NCBI GenBank assembly: GCA_037178675.1 | Contig: JAYMGJ010000700.1 | Location: 1-20,573 of the forward strand | Length of the DNA: 20,573 nt | Origin: Scleroderma bovista | Taxonomy: Eukaryota > Basidiomycota > Agaricomycetes > Boletales > Sclerodermataceae | Reading direction: 5' to 3' | Part shown: positions 1 to 9,243 of the stretch, piece after piece | Layout of the letters: the number at the start of each line of letters is the position of its first letter | Numbering within the stretch: position 1 is the stretch's first letter | Translations under genes and position numbers: made by a program | The notes under the pieces: generated by a model | Told to the model about the DNA's origin: nothing | Database searches by the model: none | What the model saw: the letters and a program-made list of their open reading frames with translations, nothing else

Positions 1-553
1 CAACAAAAAAGCCATATATCATACAGCATTATCTTTGTCATTTTTGTGTCAAGATATGATTTGAGATCATTTCTTATGTTGGGACTATAAAATATTTAAC
101 CTTTTTCTTCTGCCTGTTTCTTGCAAAACAAATAAAGAGATAACAATGTAACTTTTCTTATAGCAAGTATTTCAGCATGTGTTATTAAAAATGAGATACC
201 ATATTATGCTTGAAAAAATGTTAAAAGAAACAATAAATTTTCCTTCAAGAAACATCATTGTTCCTGGATGCTGATTGGCTGGCTAGAGTGTTATGACCAA
301 AAACATATAGCATATTTCCTAAACATTTATTTTTGTGCAATAGAGTTTTTTTTGATTCAATTTTTCACTACAGAAAATTGAAAATGCTTGCTGTGGGAAA
401 AGTTACATTGTCATTTCTTTATTTGTTTTGCAAGGGACAGGCAGAAGAAAAAGGTTAAATATTTTAAAGTCCCAACATAAGAAATGATCTCAAACCATGT
501 CTTGACACAAAAATGACAAAAATAATGCAGTATGATATTTGTCTTTTTTGTTG
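1..553. repeat. Foldback element: long inverted repeat, left arm possibly clipped
   Basis: Bases 1-172 read as the near-perfect reverse complement of 381-553, with a unique spacer of about 208 bp. Landmarks shared by the arms include TTTTTCTTCTGCCTGT, GATCATTTCTTATGTTGGGA and TTTGCAAAACAAATAAAGA, all inverted in the right arm. Differences are scattered single bases. Both arms are AT-rich and hold no credible ORF. The left arm starts at the window edge, so it may extend further. The shape fits a foldback element or a large MITE. No target-site duplication can be checked because the outer left end is not visible. A separate 9-bp hairpin (356-364 with 374-382) sits at the inner edge of the right arm. 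Confidence 0.85.
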
Positions 554-690
554 AACAAAATTGTAAATAAAAGAGTATCTCTTTCTTCTATTTTTTTACA
601 ATGTTTTGTCATGAAACATTGAGAAATGCTTGCAGTGTGCTGTGTCCAAAGAAGATTCAAGAGCGAGGGTGCCCGACACGTCCTCACTCT
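554..690. other. Junction between foldback element and gypsy gag
   Basis: Short AT-rich stretch, then a GC-richer part from about 650 that joins the 3' end of the gypsy gag. It contains a small hairpin (AATGTTT / AAACATT near 600-620). No gene is seen. The gypsy element should continue here into pol, but no protease or reverse transcriptase motif is visible on either strand. The gypsy element is therefore either interrupted by the foldback element or deleted. Confidence 0.5.
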
Positions 691-1689
691 CTAATCTTTT
701 AAATCGTGGAAGAACGCCTGCATTTGTGCAAACATCATTCCTCTTACTGCATTCAGCCGGTCATCCTCCGGCTGGGCTTGCGTTGCCCGTGCTTGTGGTT
801 GCCCACGACAAGGGCGGCGCGGCTTTGTGCACTCATGTGCGATGTGGCCAAATAGTTGGCAATTGTAGCATTGGGGCCCTTTACCCCTCTGCTGGTTTGT
901 TTCAATGGCACCTATATCCATGGGGATACCACTCCCGGATGCAGTTGAAGATGAATAGTTTTGGCCCTGGTAGTAGCGGGCCATCCCCTGACTCTGCATA
1001 TTAATGAGGAAAAGCTCCTGTGCTCTCCCCATTTCTCGAGCCGAAGCTCCAAGCTGGACATACGTGTCCCTATTCATATTTTGGATGTAAATTTGCTCCA
1101 AGAGTTTCCTCTGGAGCGCTCTTTCGAGTAGATCCCTGGCGTACTGATCGACACAGCCGCTTTGGTTCTTGAGCGCTTCAAATTGTGCCAAGAAGTCATT
1201 GATCCTTTGCCTCGGGCCCTGCCAAAGATGGAGAAGTTGGGCACATGCCCACTCGGCATTGTTGCCAGGGAGAAAGAACCTCTCTATCTCCTCGGCGAAG
1301 TCATCCCAAGCGGGCCATGCTGGCAGGTGCGGGGGTTGGCCTGCTGGTACAGGCGGGGCATTGGTGAGGGCCTGGGCTGCTGCCATGCAGCTGTCCAGAC
1401 GGACCTGAGCTCACCAACCAGCTTTCGGGCCGGTGAGCTGAGAGAGTATGGTGGTGGTGACCTGGGCGTTGGTTGCCCCCTCCATCGAGATCTGAAGCCA
1501 GATCTTGATTTTCGACCACCACTCATGGAATTTCTGTGGGGAGCCGTCATAACTCCCGGGATCTGCAACCACCTTCTTGCACGGTGGCGGTGCAGGTTGA
1601 GGCTGTGCAGCCACAAGGGCCGCGATATGGGCTTGGAGATTGATCTGCCCCTGGATAAGCTGTCCGAGGAGCTGGTTAAGGTCCGCCAT
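691..1689 (-). pseudogene. Ty3/gypsy gag, interrupted by one in-frame TGA
   Basis: The ATG at 1689-1687 opens a reading frame that runs to a TAG at 693-691, about 332 codons, interrupted only by a TGA at 1413-1411. The first part starts MADLNQLLGQLIQGQ and leads into the capsid-like region, with GSYDGSPQKFHEWWSKI and, past the TGA, WDDFAEEIERFFLPG. This is the usual retrotransposon gag layout. A CCHC zinc knuckle (CYNCQLFGHIAHEC, 870-829) follows near the C-terminus, then a basic Arg/Pro stretch that would bind RNA. Both halves are in the same frame, so a single base change explains the break. The stop follows a Trp codon (TGG TGA GCT), and both CGA and TGG are possible ancestors. No protease, reverse transcriptase or integrase follows, so this is the 5' end of an element that lost pol or has it outside the window. 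Confidence 0.85.
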
Positions 1690-2112
1690 GATGTACTAGT
1701 AGGGGCAGAGTCGAGAATAAGGGGTCGGTCGCTTCTGGACCAGACAGAGACGGGAGGAACGGAACGTGCGGCGGCGCGCAAGCGGGAGGTCTGGCAGGGG
1801 CGGGACAGGAAGGGAACGATGGAGGCCAAGGAGGACTTGGATTTCAAAGTCGCTGACAAGGCGACTATAGGCAGCAACTGCGTGCGTGAAGACGTATTCT
1901 TCCTTGATGGCAGTTTCCCTAGCGAGGTTCTCTTCACTAGTGACAGGGCGGGGACCATAAATGATCGCCAAGCGCTCCTGCTGCGCTTCGACAAGGTGGC
2001 AGGGAAACTGGTACGGTATGGTGGTAGCGTAAGGGGTGACGTAGAGGTAATGTTACTTGGGACTAGATCCCCACAGGTGTTCCTCTAAACTAAGCACAAG
2101 ATCCTGTTCGCT
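1690..2112 (-). other. Gypsy 5' leader with an upstream open frame
   Basis: This lies between the inferred inner end of the LTR and the gag ATG. On the minus strand one frame is open from just after a TAA near 2060 to a TAG at 1698-1696, roughly 120 codons. It contains protein-like stretches such as RLAIIYGPRPVTSEEN and YSRLVSDFEIQVLLG. It has no ATG at its apparent start and ends 6 bp before the gag ATG, in another frame. It could be an out-of-frame remnant of a longer gag N-terminus, an upstream ORF or chance. No standard tRNA primer-binding site was recognised. Confidence 0.35.
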
Positions 2113-2635
2113 TGTCACGCTCGCCGGGTCAGGGCAGTGGCACAGCTATGCAGAATACAAGTGGCTAGAGGCTGCAGATCACAAGGTCTACCTCTGCATG
2201 GACGCAGGAACTACTGAGTACGTATAGCTCAATCGCCTTGAGGCTGCGAACCTCTCTTGAACAGGTGCCGCTCTTCAGACACCAGGCACGACCCTGGGCT
2301 GGTGTACAGTATGTAAAGACGCGGTGCTAAAAACTCCCAAACCCAAATGGGCTACAGGGAACGGCACTAAAAGGCTGGCCGTAGATGAAACGCAAGGTGT
2401 GAAAACAAAGCTCCTTAACCCTGGAGTCCGGATATAGTTTCCCTTTACTAGGCTGGGGAACAGCATGTGATAGAGTGAGTAAGATGTGTAGATTCGAGCT
2501 CAGGTGAGATGACCCTAGGCAGAACACCAAGGACCCAACCACACACTAAGACTCTGAGAGGAAGTAGGATGCGAGTACTAGGGCAAAGACCCAAGATGAG
2601 CTCAAATGGGGAGCCTCTGGGTGCTGGATTGCACT

Positions 2636-2650
2636 GATATATACTACTAT
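2636..2650 (-). promoter_or_regulatory. Candidate TATA box of the gypsy LTR
   Basis: Minus strand reads AGTAGTATATATCAGTGC, a TATA-like core in the middle of the LTR where the U3/R boundary would be expected. No transcript evidence is available. Confidence 0.4.
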
Positions 2651-2792
2651 ACACGAGGGCTACACAAGGCTATCCATGAGGCTACGTGCAGGCAGAAGGC
2701 TACATAATGACATCACTGTGGAGCTAAGGCTATGCGTAATGATGTCAAGGGTGGCAGCATGTACAGCACGAGGCCTAGGTCTAGACTAGGTA

Positions 2793-2849
2793 GATAAGAT
2801 AGAGGCTGTACACTAAGATAAGATAGAGGCTGTACACTAAGATAAGATA
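2793..2849. repeat. 24-bp tandem duplication in the gypsy LTR
   Basis: Two identical 24-bp units (2793-2816 and 2817-2840), each beginning GATAAGATAGAGGCTG, are followed by a partial third start (GATAAGATA, 2841-2849). On the minus strand the units carry TATCTTATC, which contains GATA-factor-like cores. Tandem motifs in U3 often act as enhancer elements in retrotransposons; a regulatory role here is inference. Confidence 0.85.
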
Positions 2850-2898
2850 AACACTATCTAATCACAGATTAGATAAGATAAAAAGTTGGTCCGTTACA

Positions 2899-4751
2899 AA
2901 AAGACATATGTATGCTTCGTGATTTTGAGGAAGTAATTATATATTTCCTAGGCTTGTGTGTTACTAGGCTGATGTGTGTTTAAGGTCATAAGTCAGATTC
3001 GAGGTGTACTTGCATTTATGAGCCACTTGTCATATGCAAGGGAGCATTTCGACCATGTCCGTTCTCAGCTAGGAATCTCTTGTGGATTGGAAAGCATTGG
3101 TGATACTCGTTTTGGGACTATATTTTGGGCGGCTCTATCAATTCAATGTGATCTCCCAGCATTTCAAGCACTCGTCGAAAATCCATCACTACATATTGAA
3201 ATTGGGGTGAGGAAATCAGGTTAAAATGCCATGTAATCCTGCTATCTCACTCATGTTCTTTGGATAGTCTTACACTGAGCTCTTCACAACAGGTGGAGCT
3301 AAATACCACTTTGAACTTGAGCTGTCAAAGTTGTTGCAGGTTACTGGCCCATGGGCTAAAGGAATTCAATTACTCGAAGCTGCACATGTCACTGCTGACC
3401 AAGTTTACTATGTCTTTTTGGCAATCACGGCTCAGCACGAAGAAGACTTCCAGAAAAATGAATACAGGTTGAGGACGAGTGTAATGGAAGATATAAGACG
3501 GATTGCAAATGGCCACTTCGATGAATTGGTGAATGAGACACCCCAAACTCACGACATCTACATTACAGCGTTTGTTTGCAACCCAGGTGCGGAGATTTGC
3601 ATTGTCATAACAACTTATTGCCAATACCACCTGTTCTATAACCAACACCTAGTTTACCACAATGCACCAATATACCAAACAATCAACCCGCTCGCAATTC
3701 AGCCAATCACAATTTCTCAGAAGGGTACAAGTGTTACCTGTGAAACCACGCCACCCCCTTTCATGGTCCAACGTGCTGGTCTTAGCCTGCAATGCATGTT
3801 GCAACGGGAATATGGCAATGTGTTTGAGCACACAAGTGGGACTTCTGATCCAACTGCAGAAATGAAGATTCGGAATCCAAGCCTCTCAAAGTACACACCT
3901 GTTCAAGCTTTAGAGCATCTTCGGGATCAGTTCAAGGCATATATTTGTGCTGAGGACCCCTTCAACTGCAAGTTGCTCTCTCATGAGGGTCCACTTCAGT
4001 GGTGGAATGCGTTATCGAGGGATGAGTATTCTGATGTTCTTTCTGTGAGTTTTCTGTGGCGACATTGGATGTCACGTCCGTCACAGCAATTCATCATGAT
4101 TACATACTAGGTTCTCGCTCAGAAGATCTTCTCTGCCGTGCCCATCTCCATGGCGGATGAATGGACCCAATCAATGATCACCTGGTTAAATTCACCCTGC
4201 CGGAGTCAGCAACAAGTTGGTACACTTCAAGATCATGTCAAAATTTGTCAGTGGCATCGTTATAAACCTGAAGTGAGGTCTTCAGTGAATTTTTTTGTCT
4301 TGAGCTTGCTAATCAGTATGATCACACTTAGAAACTTCGTCAGGTTGCATACAAGCCTCTCGTAACTTGGCGCAACATGGAAACAACAATTCTAGGCAAA
4401 CGCAAGGCATCAGCAATGGATGAAGGTATTCCACCTCCAGGACACAAGCCACCAGCTCCTCAACCACGCCAACCCAGTTCTGAATTGGATGAGCCTGACA
4501 TGGCCTCAGATGGAGCAGAGTGGCTGAATGGTCCTCGTGGTCTCCCTTCAGCATTTTGCAGTGCTGAAGCGCAGTTGTTCACTCTCATGGGTTGCAACGA
4601 GATAGACTTGCGGGGGCCATATTTGCGTGAAATGCTTGACCAAGCTTCAAAACCCTTGCAACAACCTTCCTCTACTACTCTGACAGTTTCAGCTGGCATG
4701 TCAATGTCAAACTATGTCCCTGACAGCTCTGCATGGGAGGAATGGCTGTAA
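2899..4751 (+). CDS. hAT-family transposase, 3' part, six exons, 5' cut by gypsy LTR
   Basis: Six exons join without any stop: 2899-2932, 2985-3206, 3268-3586, 3653-4044, 4111-4272 and 4332-4751 (TAA). Introns are 52, 61, 66, 66 and 59 bp, all GT-AG, with phases that keep one frame. They encode about 515 residues. The start is missing, and the frame is open up to the LTR junction (KDICMLRDFEE). The N-terminal part matches the RNase H-like core seen in fungal hAT proteins (EHFDHVRSQLGI, GLESIGDTRFGTI). The C-terminal dimerisation region is clear (GPLQWWNALSRDEYSDVL, then LAQKIFSAVPISMADE, MITWLNSP, DHVKICQW). A Pro-rich tail of about 140 residues follows. The BED finger and the first catalytic region would lie upstream and are absent. 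hAT transposases act in the nucleus and move elements by cut and paste. No terminal inverted repeat was identified downstream. The intact splice sites and lack of stops suggest younger decay than the neighbouring copia elements. Confidence 0.85.
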
Positions 4752-4906
4752 ATACACATTCTTGTACTATTTCACACCTATTTCACCTATTTAACATGAA
4801 TAAATGTGATTTTCATGGTTAATTAGCGTTAATTAGCACTATTGCAAATTAGCACTATTTTACAAGTGTGTTTTTGAGGCCTCGAAAGTCTGCTGCTATT
4901 TAACAG
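4752..4906. other. AT-rich spacer with short repeats
   Basis: This lies between the hAT stop and the first exon of the next plus-strand fragment. It contains overlapping direct repeats built from TTAATTAGC and AATTAGCACTATT (about 4819-4855). It ends in a good splice acceptor (CTATTTAACAG, ending 4906), which implies an upstream exon that I could not find. No hAT terminal repeat is recognised. Confidence 0.45.
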
Positions 4907-5619
4907 GTGAATTTCAGGGGAAGACCTACTTCACTGTACCCTATTCTCGAGGCCGGCACATAGGTGTATTGTTACCGGAATATTTGGCATACAAGCCTCA
5001 TTTGTATAGGATCAGTTGTTTACTGTCTTTTTCAGGCAAGTTGACCCATGGGAAAATATTAGTAAAAAACATGCCTCACCTTTCATTGTCCATATCTCCT
5101 CAACGCCTCACCAGAATTCGAAGAAAATTATACCGTTCAACTCATACAAGTCCAGAGAATCCGTCCCGGATCATCCAGTGGCCAAAATCAAAACTTTTTT
5201 TATCTTGGAATTTCAGAGCTTTGGGATCTCCTGCGCCAGTAAGTGCCAGCGATGAGCGTTGATCCAGCACTCATCTCTGCTTTGCAGACATGCGACGACG
5301 TGGCGGTGATGCTGGGATGGAGTATATGCATCAAGATGTGGCGCCTGACAATGAGAGCAAGGACAACTTACTCATTGCGTGCATTGGCACATGTGAGTTG
5401 TGGTACCAGGATGCCAATCAAGCAATGCCATATGGAAGCTCGGGACTGCGCTCGCCTAGCGTTGGTGCGCCTGCATACACAGATGAGGGGGAGTCTGGAT
5501 GGGGATCGGAGTGGGACAAGAAGGGCGCGAGCGGTAGAATTGGTCCTGGCACTGGAGGCTCACTTCTGCCCACAAAGGAAGGTGGGATGAGCATACTAGG
5601 TTTTACATTTTGTTTATGA
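4907..5619 (+). CDS. Unrecognised spliced protein, 5' end missing
   Basis: Three exons can be linked in one frame: 4907-4963, 5041-5238 and 5288-5619 (TGA). The introns are 4964-5040 (77 bp, acceptor ambiguous between two nearby AGs) and 5239-5287 (49 bp, GTAAGT donor and TTTGCAG acceptor, a strong pair). The product is about 195 residues. Protein-like segments are QGKTYFTVPYSRGRHI in exon 1, ASPFIVHISSTP, KKIIPFNSYKSRESVPD and FFILEFQSFGISCA in exon 2, and MRRRGGDAGMEYMHQDV in exon 3. The tail is Gly/Ser-rich and loses order. No known domain, signal peptide or membrane segment is recognised. It starts with a splice acceptor and has no ATG, so the 5' exons are lost or lie inside the hAT region. 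It could be a captured host gene fragment, part of the hAT element, or a decayed gene. Splicing is inferred from sequence only. Confidence 0.4.
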
Positions 5620-5725
5620 ACATAGTCATGCATCACCTTAGCAGTATCTCATGTCATAGCATCAAGTGCAAATCAGACTATATCAATCACAATGACATAT
5701 AGAAAACTAGTAAGGTGATATTATC
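5620..5725. other. Convergent 3' intergenic space
   Basis: About 106 bp separates the plus-strand fragment ending at 5619 from the minus-strand Zn2Cys6 gene ending at 5726. Both genes would end transcription here. A 9-bp inverted repeat (ATCACCTTA 5632-5640, TAAGGTGAT 5711-5719) flanks most of it. No terminator signal can be firmly called. Confidence 0.4.
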
Positions 5726-7892
5726 CTATGACTGGTGAGGCAAAATAAAATGTCCCGACTTCACGGCCTCCATGTCTTCATCAGCATACTGCATTATGAG
5801 GATGGCAGTTCCAAGGTCAATGTTGAGTATGTCCTGTAGGTTTGACAGCTTGAGATAATTCAGTGTAAGCTGAGATAAACGAATAAATCCATTGGCCTTC
5901 ATGATGGGCCCATATGGCGAGAAGATAAGTCTGTCTTTGTTCCGCTGCTTGTGCTGATCAAGGTACATGAACCAGCTGACAAGGTCCGGTGCGAGCACAT
6001 TTGGGGTGCCTGATGTGGCTGGGGATGGGGATGGTTCAGAGCGCATGGCAGGGCGGGCCTGGTGGGTAAAATGCTCCATTACCCCCTTGATAACCTGGTG
6101 GACCCCATGGTGACGGGTAAGGGAAGGGAGGATATCCATATCCACCATGATACGTCGGATGATCTGTATGCATGGGTGGAGGGGCTGGAGGCTGGGCCCA
6201 TGTTGAGCGGGCACATGGCCTAGCATCGAGGCTTAGCGTGGGGGGTTTCCTCTCGATTGTTGCATTTTCGACCATCTGTTGTGCTGGCAGTAAGAGCATG
6301 GCACAAATTCAAAAATAAGACATACCATCTCGAATGCCCAATATGAAATATTTGCAAGAGTCAACACATAACACATGTTGCTCCCACTTTGAGAGTAACA
6401 GTGTATGGGACTGTCAGTACCTTTGGAGTGAAGTGGGCAAGTCCAACACTTTTTGAGTTCACCAATCAACTCTTCGTGACGACTCGTCCCTCCCAGTTGG
6501 CTACTGCCAGGTAATAAGTTCTGCTTAGACTTTCTTGCAGCAGTTGTGCCCTAAGATGGATTGACATGATGAATGGGGGATTCAAAGAGTAACAACCTTC
6601 GACTCATGCCTTTGCCAATGGATGGCTCAACTGAACAGTCCTCGATGGCACCTGTGTCTTCAAAGAGCACACGGACGCTCTTGAGTGCACGATTTGATGG
6701 CTTTCCATTGGCGAGAAGTGGTGGCACAATTAGGGTTCACATTCTTGTCTTGAATAAAGCAAGTTCATCATCTGTGTGGATCAAGGTGGCTCTTGTTTGT
6801 GCCTTGTCGGAATCCAATCGATACTGTAAAGAAATGCGCCCATGGTAACGGTTTAGCTTCTCTGCAACAGATGAATGAATCTCATCAAGAGTGGCGGTAG
6901 ACAATATCACAAATGGTGCATTTGCACCATCTGGTCGGCGAACAGCACATTGGATGTCAAAAGCTAGGGAAATAAAGAACATCAATACAGTGTATAACTT
7001 GATGGCCTGTGAAATGACTTACAACAGTTTAGAGGATCATATGCAGGCATCGCAGGTGTTCCTGATCTACGCTGCTGTTTCTGTTTGGTGGGCACACATG
7101 GTACTGTTGGCTTGTGACGTTGCTGGGCATTGAGGAAACTCGTGACTTCGTCTTCTGTCTTGTCAGAGTCTCCGTCTGACTGATTATCGCTTGAATCGCT
7201 TGAGACATTAATATCAAACTCTTCACCATCCTCACACCCATCCAGCCCCATATCAAAGTCCCCTGGACCACCCTTAGACAAAGCACCCAGCCACTCGCCT
7301 GCACCCCGGACATTGTCTGAAGGATATGAGTTGATGTCAAAGTCAAATGGGTCACCCTCAATTTCAGGTATAGAGTCCAGATGTTGGCTACCATGTACTG
7401 GTGGCACACTCATCTGAGCATCCAGTGGTGTATGGTCTCATGACTCTGACTGACGTTGCCGCTTGGCCTCATGTTGGGAGGGGCTAGGACCTTGTCGTTT
7501 CTGTGAGCACATTTTCATAGTAGCCAGTTGGGTTTGAACACGAGTATTCTGTCTTCCTTGAACTTGAATCTGGCTGAGCTCTGGGTGATCAGCATCAGGT
7601 GGAATGCTGGAACCACGAGCAGGGTGCATGCGGCTTTCTAGAATAACACATTCATCAGCATGACCACTGCTGATGCATCTTTCACAGGCATCTGAACCAG
7701 GAGTGTGAACACATCGGGTCTTGCGTGTCCGACAATTCGAGCATGCACCCCGTGTAGTAGCACCTACTAAGGAATAAATAGTACATTCATGGTCATAACA
7801 CTGAAGCACTTACCTGCAGTGGGTGCAGCTACTTGAACAGGCACTTGAACAGATTCACTTGTTGGATTGGACTGAGTTTTTTTGCACTTCAT
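5726..7892 (-). pseudogene. Zn2Cys6-finger protein gene, multi-exon, decayed
   Basis: ATG at 7892-7890. Exon 1 is 7892-7814. Intron 7813-7767 (47 bp, GTAAGT...CCTTAG). Exon 2 is 7766-7023. Intron 7022-6964 (59 bp). Exon 3 starts at 6963. A further intron lies near 6596-6534 (a 63-bp choice keeps frame; a better acceptor at 6551 does not). The last clear intron is 6325-6276 (50 bp). The final stop is TAG at 5728-5726. The domain order is a Zn(II)2Cys6 binuclear cluster (CSNCRTRKTRCVHTPGSDAC then ERC and C, spacing 2-6-8-2-8), a basic Gln-rich stretch, an acidic Asp/Ser/Glu region, and a middle region (QCAVRRPDGANAPFVIL). A Cys/His-containing segment (CWTCPLHSKG), a Pro/Tyr/Gly-rich linker and a conserved-looking C-terminal region (LVSWFMYLDQHKQRN, GFIRLSQLTLNYLKL, GTAILIMQYADEDMEAV) follow. 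The last part may be a SAM-like helical domain. Zn2Cys6 clusters bind DNA in fungal regulators. It is broken by TGA at 7440-7438, TGA at 6739-6737 and a frame change near 6040. It is co-oriented with the upstream transposase, 97 bp away. Confidence 0.65.
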
Positions 7893-7989
7893 GGCCGTTC
7901 GAATGCAAGGCAAGGAGTGAACGTAACACACATATTTCAAGCGAATGCCTCATGCCAATGATAGAACAACAAACAACAGTGTATGTACA
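7893..7989 (-). promoter_or_regulatory. Short intergenic space, candidate promoter of the Zn2Cys6 gene
   Basis: Only 97 bp separate the transposase stop from the ATG of the Zn2Cys6 gene on the same strand. Any core promoter of the latter must lie here or inside the transposase gene. No TATA box is clear. The spacing would also allow a read-through transcript. Confidence 0.25.
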
Positions 7990-9123
7990 TCAAACATAAC
8001 CACAGCGCGAATACCAGCCAAATGTGTCCTGTGTAGTAATGGTATATAGAGCCCTGAGAAGGGCAACATAGATCTGTTCATTGGCCATCTGCATCATGAC
8101 CATCCGTGTGTAATCCCCATTCCTGCGCAAATGGTATTTCATAGCCAAGAACGCGAGTTCAATTGGGTTGAAGTCTGGAGAATAGGGCAGTAAGAATTCA
8201 CAGCACATTCCTCTAAATAGCAATTAGTTCACGAGAACAGTAGGAAATAGAATGACACATTACCTAGCTTGAATCATATTCTGAATATTGGGATGCTTGT
8301 GAATCTGGCAGTTGTCCATGACAATGACTGAATTGGCTGCAGGAAATGGTTGCATCCTGTCGAGTAAACCTTCAATAAATTCTGTGAACGTTTCCGTGCA
8401 GAATGAGCCTTCAACTATATTGCAGTGCAAAATGCCGTCCAGAGAAAGTGCTGGAAGAACTGAGAAACTGTGTGATGATCAATAGCAATATAAAAAAAAC
8501 AGCACTAAGACTCACTGACGTCCATGTACAAAGAATGCCTTGCATTGAGCCATGGTTCCTCTGATTGACCAGGCTTGATTACGATATGTTGTCTGGCAGT
8601 CAACTGAGCTTTCATCAATGAACACAAGTTGCTCAGCGTGATATGTTCCAAACCTGGCCATATACTCAAGGCGCTTTTGCACAGATCGTTCTGCTGCAAC
8701 CCGTGTGATCTAGTAAAATGAGAAAGTGAATACCTGAGATAGAACATACGCTCACCTTCTTCAGTGTGAAGCCAGCTCTGTGAAGCGTTCGCCAGATAGT
8801 TGCAGGTGAAACCTCAACATCAGAGGACACTGTGAGCATTTCTTTGAGCTCGTCCAAGTATAGATCTGGTGTTTTCTGAATGGCGCCTAGCAGAAACTGT
8901 AACAATACTATATATTAGCACACAAATTGCACAATCAATGACTTACCTCGACATCGACATCTCGAAGACACCTATTACCTCTGTGATTCTCCTCAGCTGG
9001 ATTCTTGTCCTGGTATGGGATGTCCCCATTGTTGAGGCTGACACAGCCACAAGCTGGCGCGCTCACACCAATTGCAATAACCCCATCCCCATAGATTCCA
9101 TACAGTATATAGCTCAAATAAAG
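7990..9123 (-). CDS. DD34E Tc1/IS630-type transposase, five visible exons, 5' end cut
   Basis: Minus-strand exons are: upstream coding to 8947, 8896-8756, 8709-8516, 8467-8264 and 8212-7990 (TGA). Introns of 50, 46, 48 and 51 bp all have GT-AG ends and compatible phases, and no stop interrupts the chain. The last four exons encode 253 residues. The protein has a helix-turn-helix-like front (FLLGAIQKTPDLYLDEL, PATIWRTLHRAGFTLKK) and a DDE_3-type catalytic core. The acidic residues are D in VFIDESSVD, D in VIVMDNCQIHKH and E in LPYSPDFNPIELAF. Thirty-four residues separate the second D from the E, the DD34E spacing of Tc1-like elements. Such enzymes cut and paste at TA sites in the nucleus. The 5' exon reads DVDVE before the first intron and can be followed to about 9050; at 9124 the copia-A LTR starts, so the N-terminus is lost. 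No terminal inverted repeats were identified. The core looks catalytically complete, but the gene is truncated. Confidence 0.85.
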
Positions 9124-9229
9124 TGTTGGGGAAATCAGTCTTCCCGCTCGCACCTACTTCCATCTGTCCTGAGTCTAGCTAAGCTTCCGCCGCATCCCGC
9201 GGACGTATATCTCGCACTCAATCACATCA
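9124..9229 (+). repeat. Copia-A 5' LTR
   Basis: It begins TGTTGGGGAAATCAG, a classic copia LTR start, and ends ATCACATCA directly before the primer-binding site at 9230. It is 106 bp, short for an LTR, and has a TATA-like CGTATATC near 9205-9212. No 3' partner is present because the element's right end is lost, so the boundaries rest on the start motif and the primer site. The five bases before it are TAAAG. Confidence 0.65.
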
Positions 9230-9243
9230 GGTTATGAGCCCTG
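9230..9243 (+). promoter_or_regulatory. Copia-A primer-binding site (half tRNA-iMet type)
   Basis: GGTTATGAGCCCTG follows the LTR directly. It is complementary to the anticodon stem-loop of initiator tRNA-Met (CAGGGCUCAUAACC in yeast), not to the tRNA 3' end. Drosophila copia and yeast Ty5 are known to prime this way. Copia-B has the same 14 bases. Confidence 0.85.

Larger units (their letters stand above)
2113..2898 (-). repeat. Gypsy 5' LTR (inner end inferred)
   Basis: On the minus strand the sequence begins TGTAACGGACC at 2898, a typical LTR start. It has a TATA-like GTATATAT (about 2646-2636) followed by a transcribed-type region. The likely inner end is GTGACA at 2118-2113, which pairs imperfectly with the start as LTR ends do, giving about 786 bp. 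The outer end is well supported because hAT coding sequence starts right next to it at 2899. The inner end is a guess, since the partner LTR is not in the window. A 24-bp tandem duplication lies near the outer end. Confidence 0.65.

Noticed and set aside
1162..2088. Long plus-strand open frame opposite the gypsy gag
   Set aside because: It lies antisense to gag and the leader, which show recognisable gag and zinc-knuckle motifs. The plus-strand product has no domain-like sequence.
4752..5040. 3' terminal inverted repeat of the hAT element
   Set aside because: No sequence could be matched to a 5' end, which is not in the window, and no 8-bp duplication is visible.
5632..5719. 9-bp inverted repeat as terminal repeats of a tiny element
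   Set aside because: Too short and at ordinary chance level for AT-rich sequence. No target duplication.
8869..9237. Plus-strand frame opposite the transposase 5' exons
   Set aside because: It crosses the LTR boundary and is antisense to the spliced transposase.
9230..9243. tRNA gene fragment
   Set aside because: It is a 14-base match to an anticodon arm located right after an LTR, in both elements, so it is a primer-binding site.
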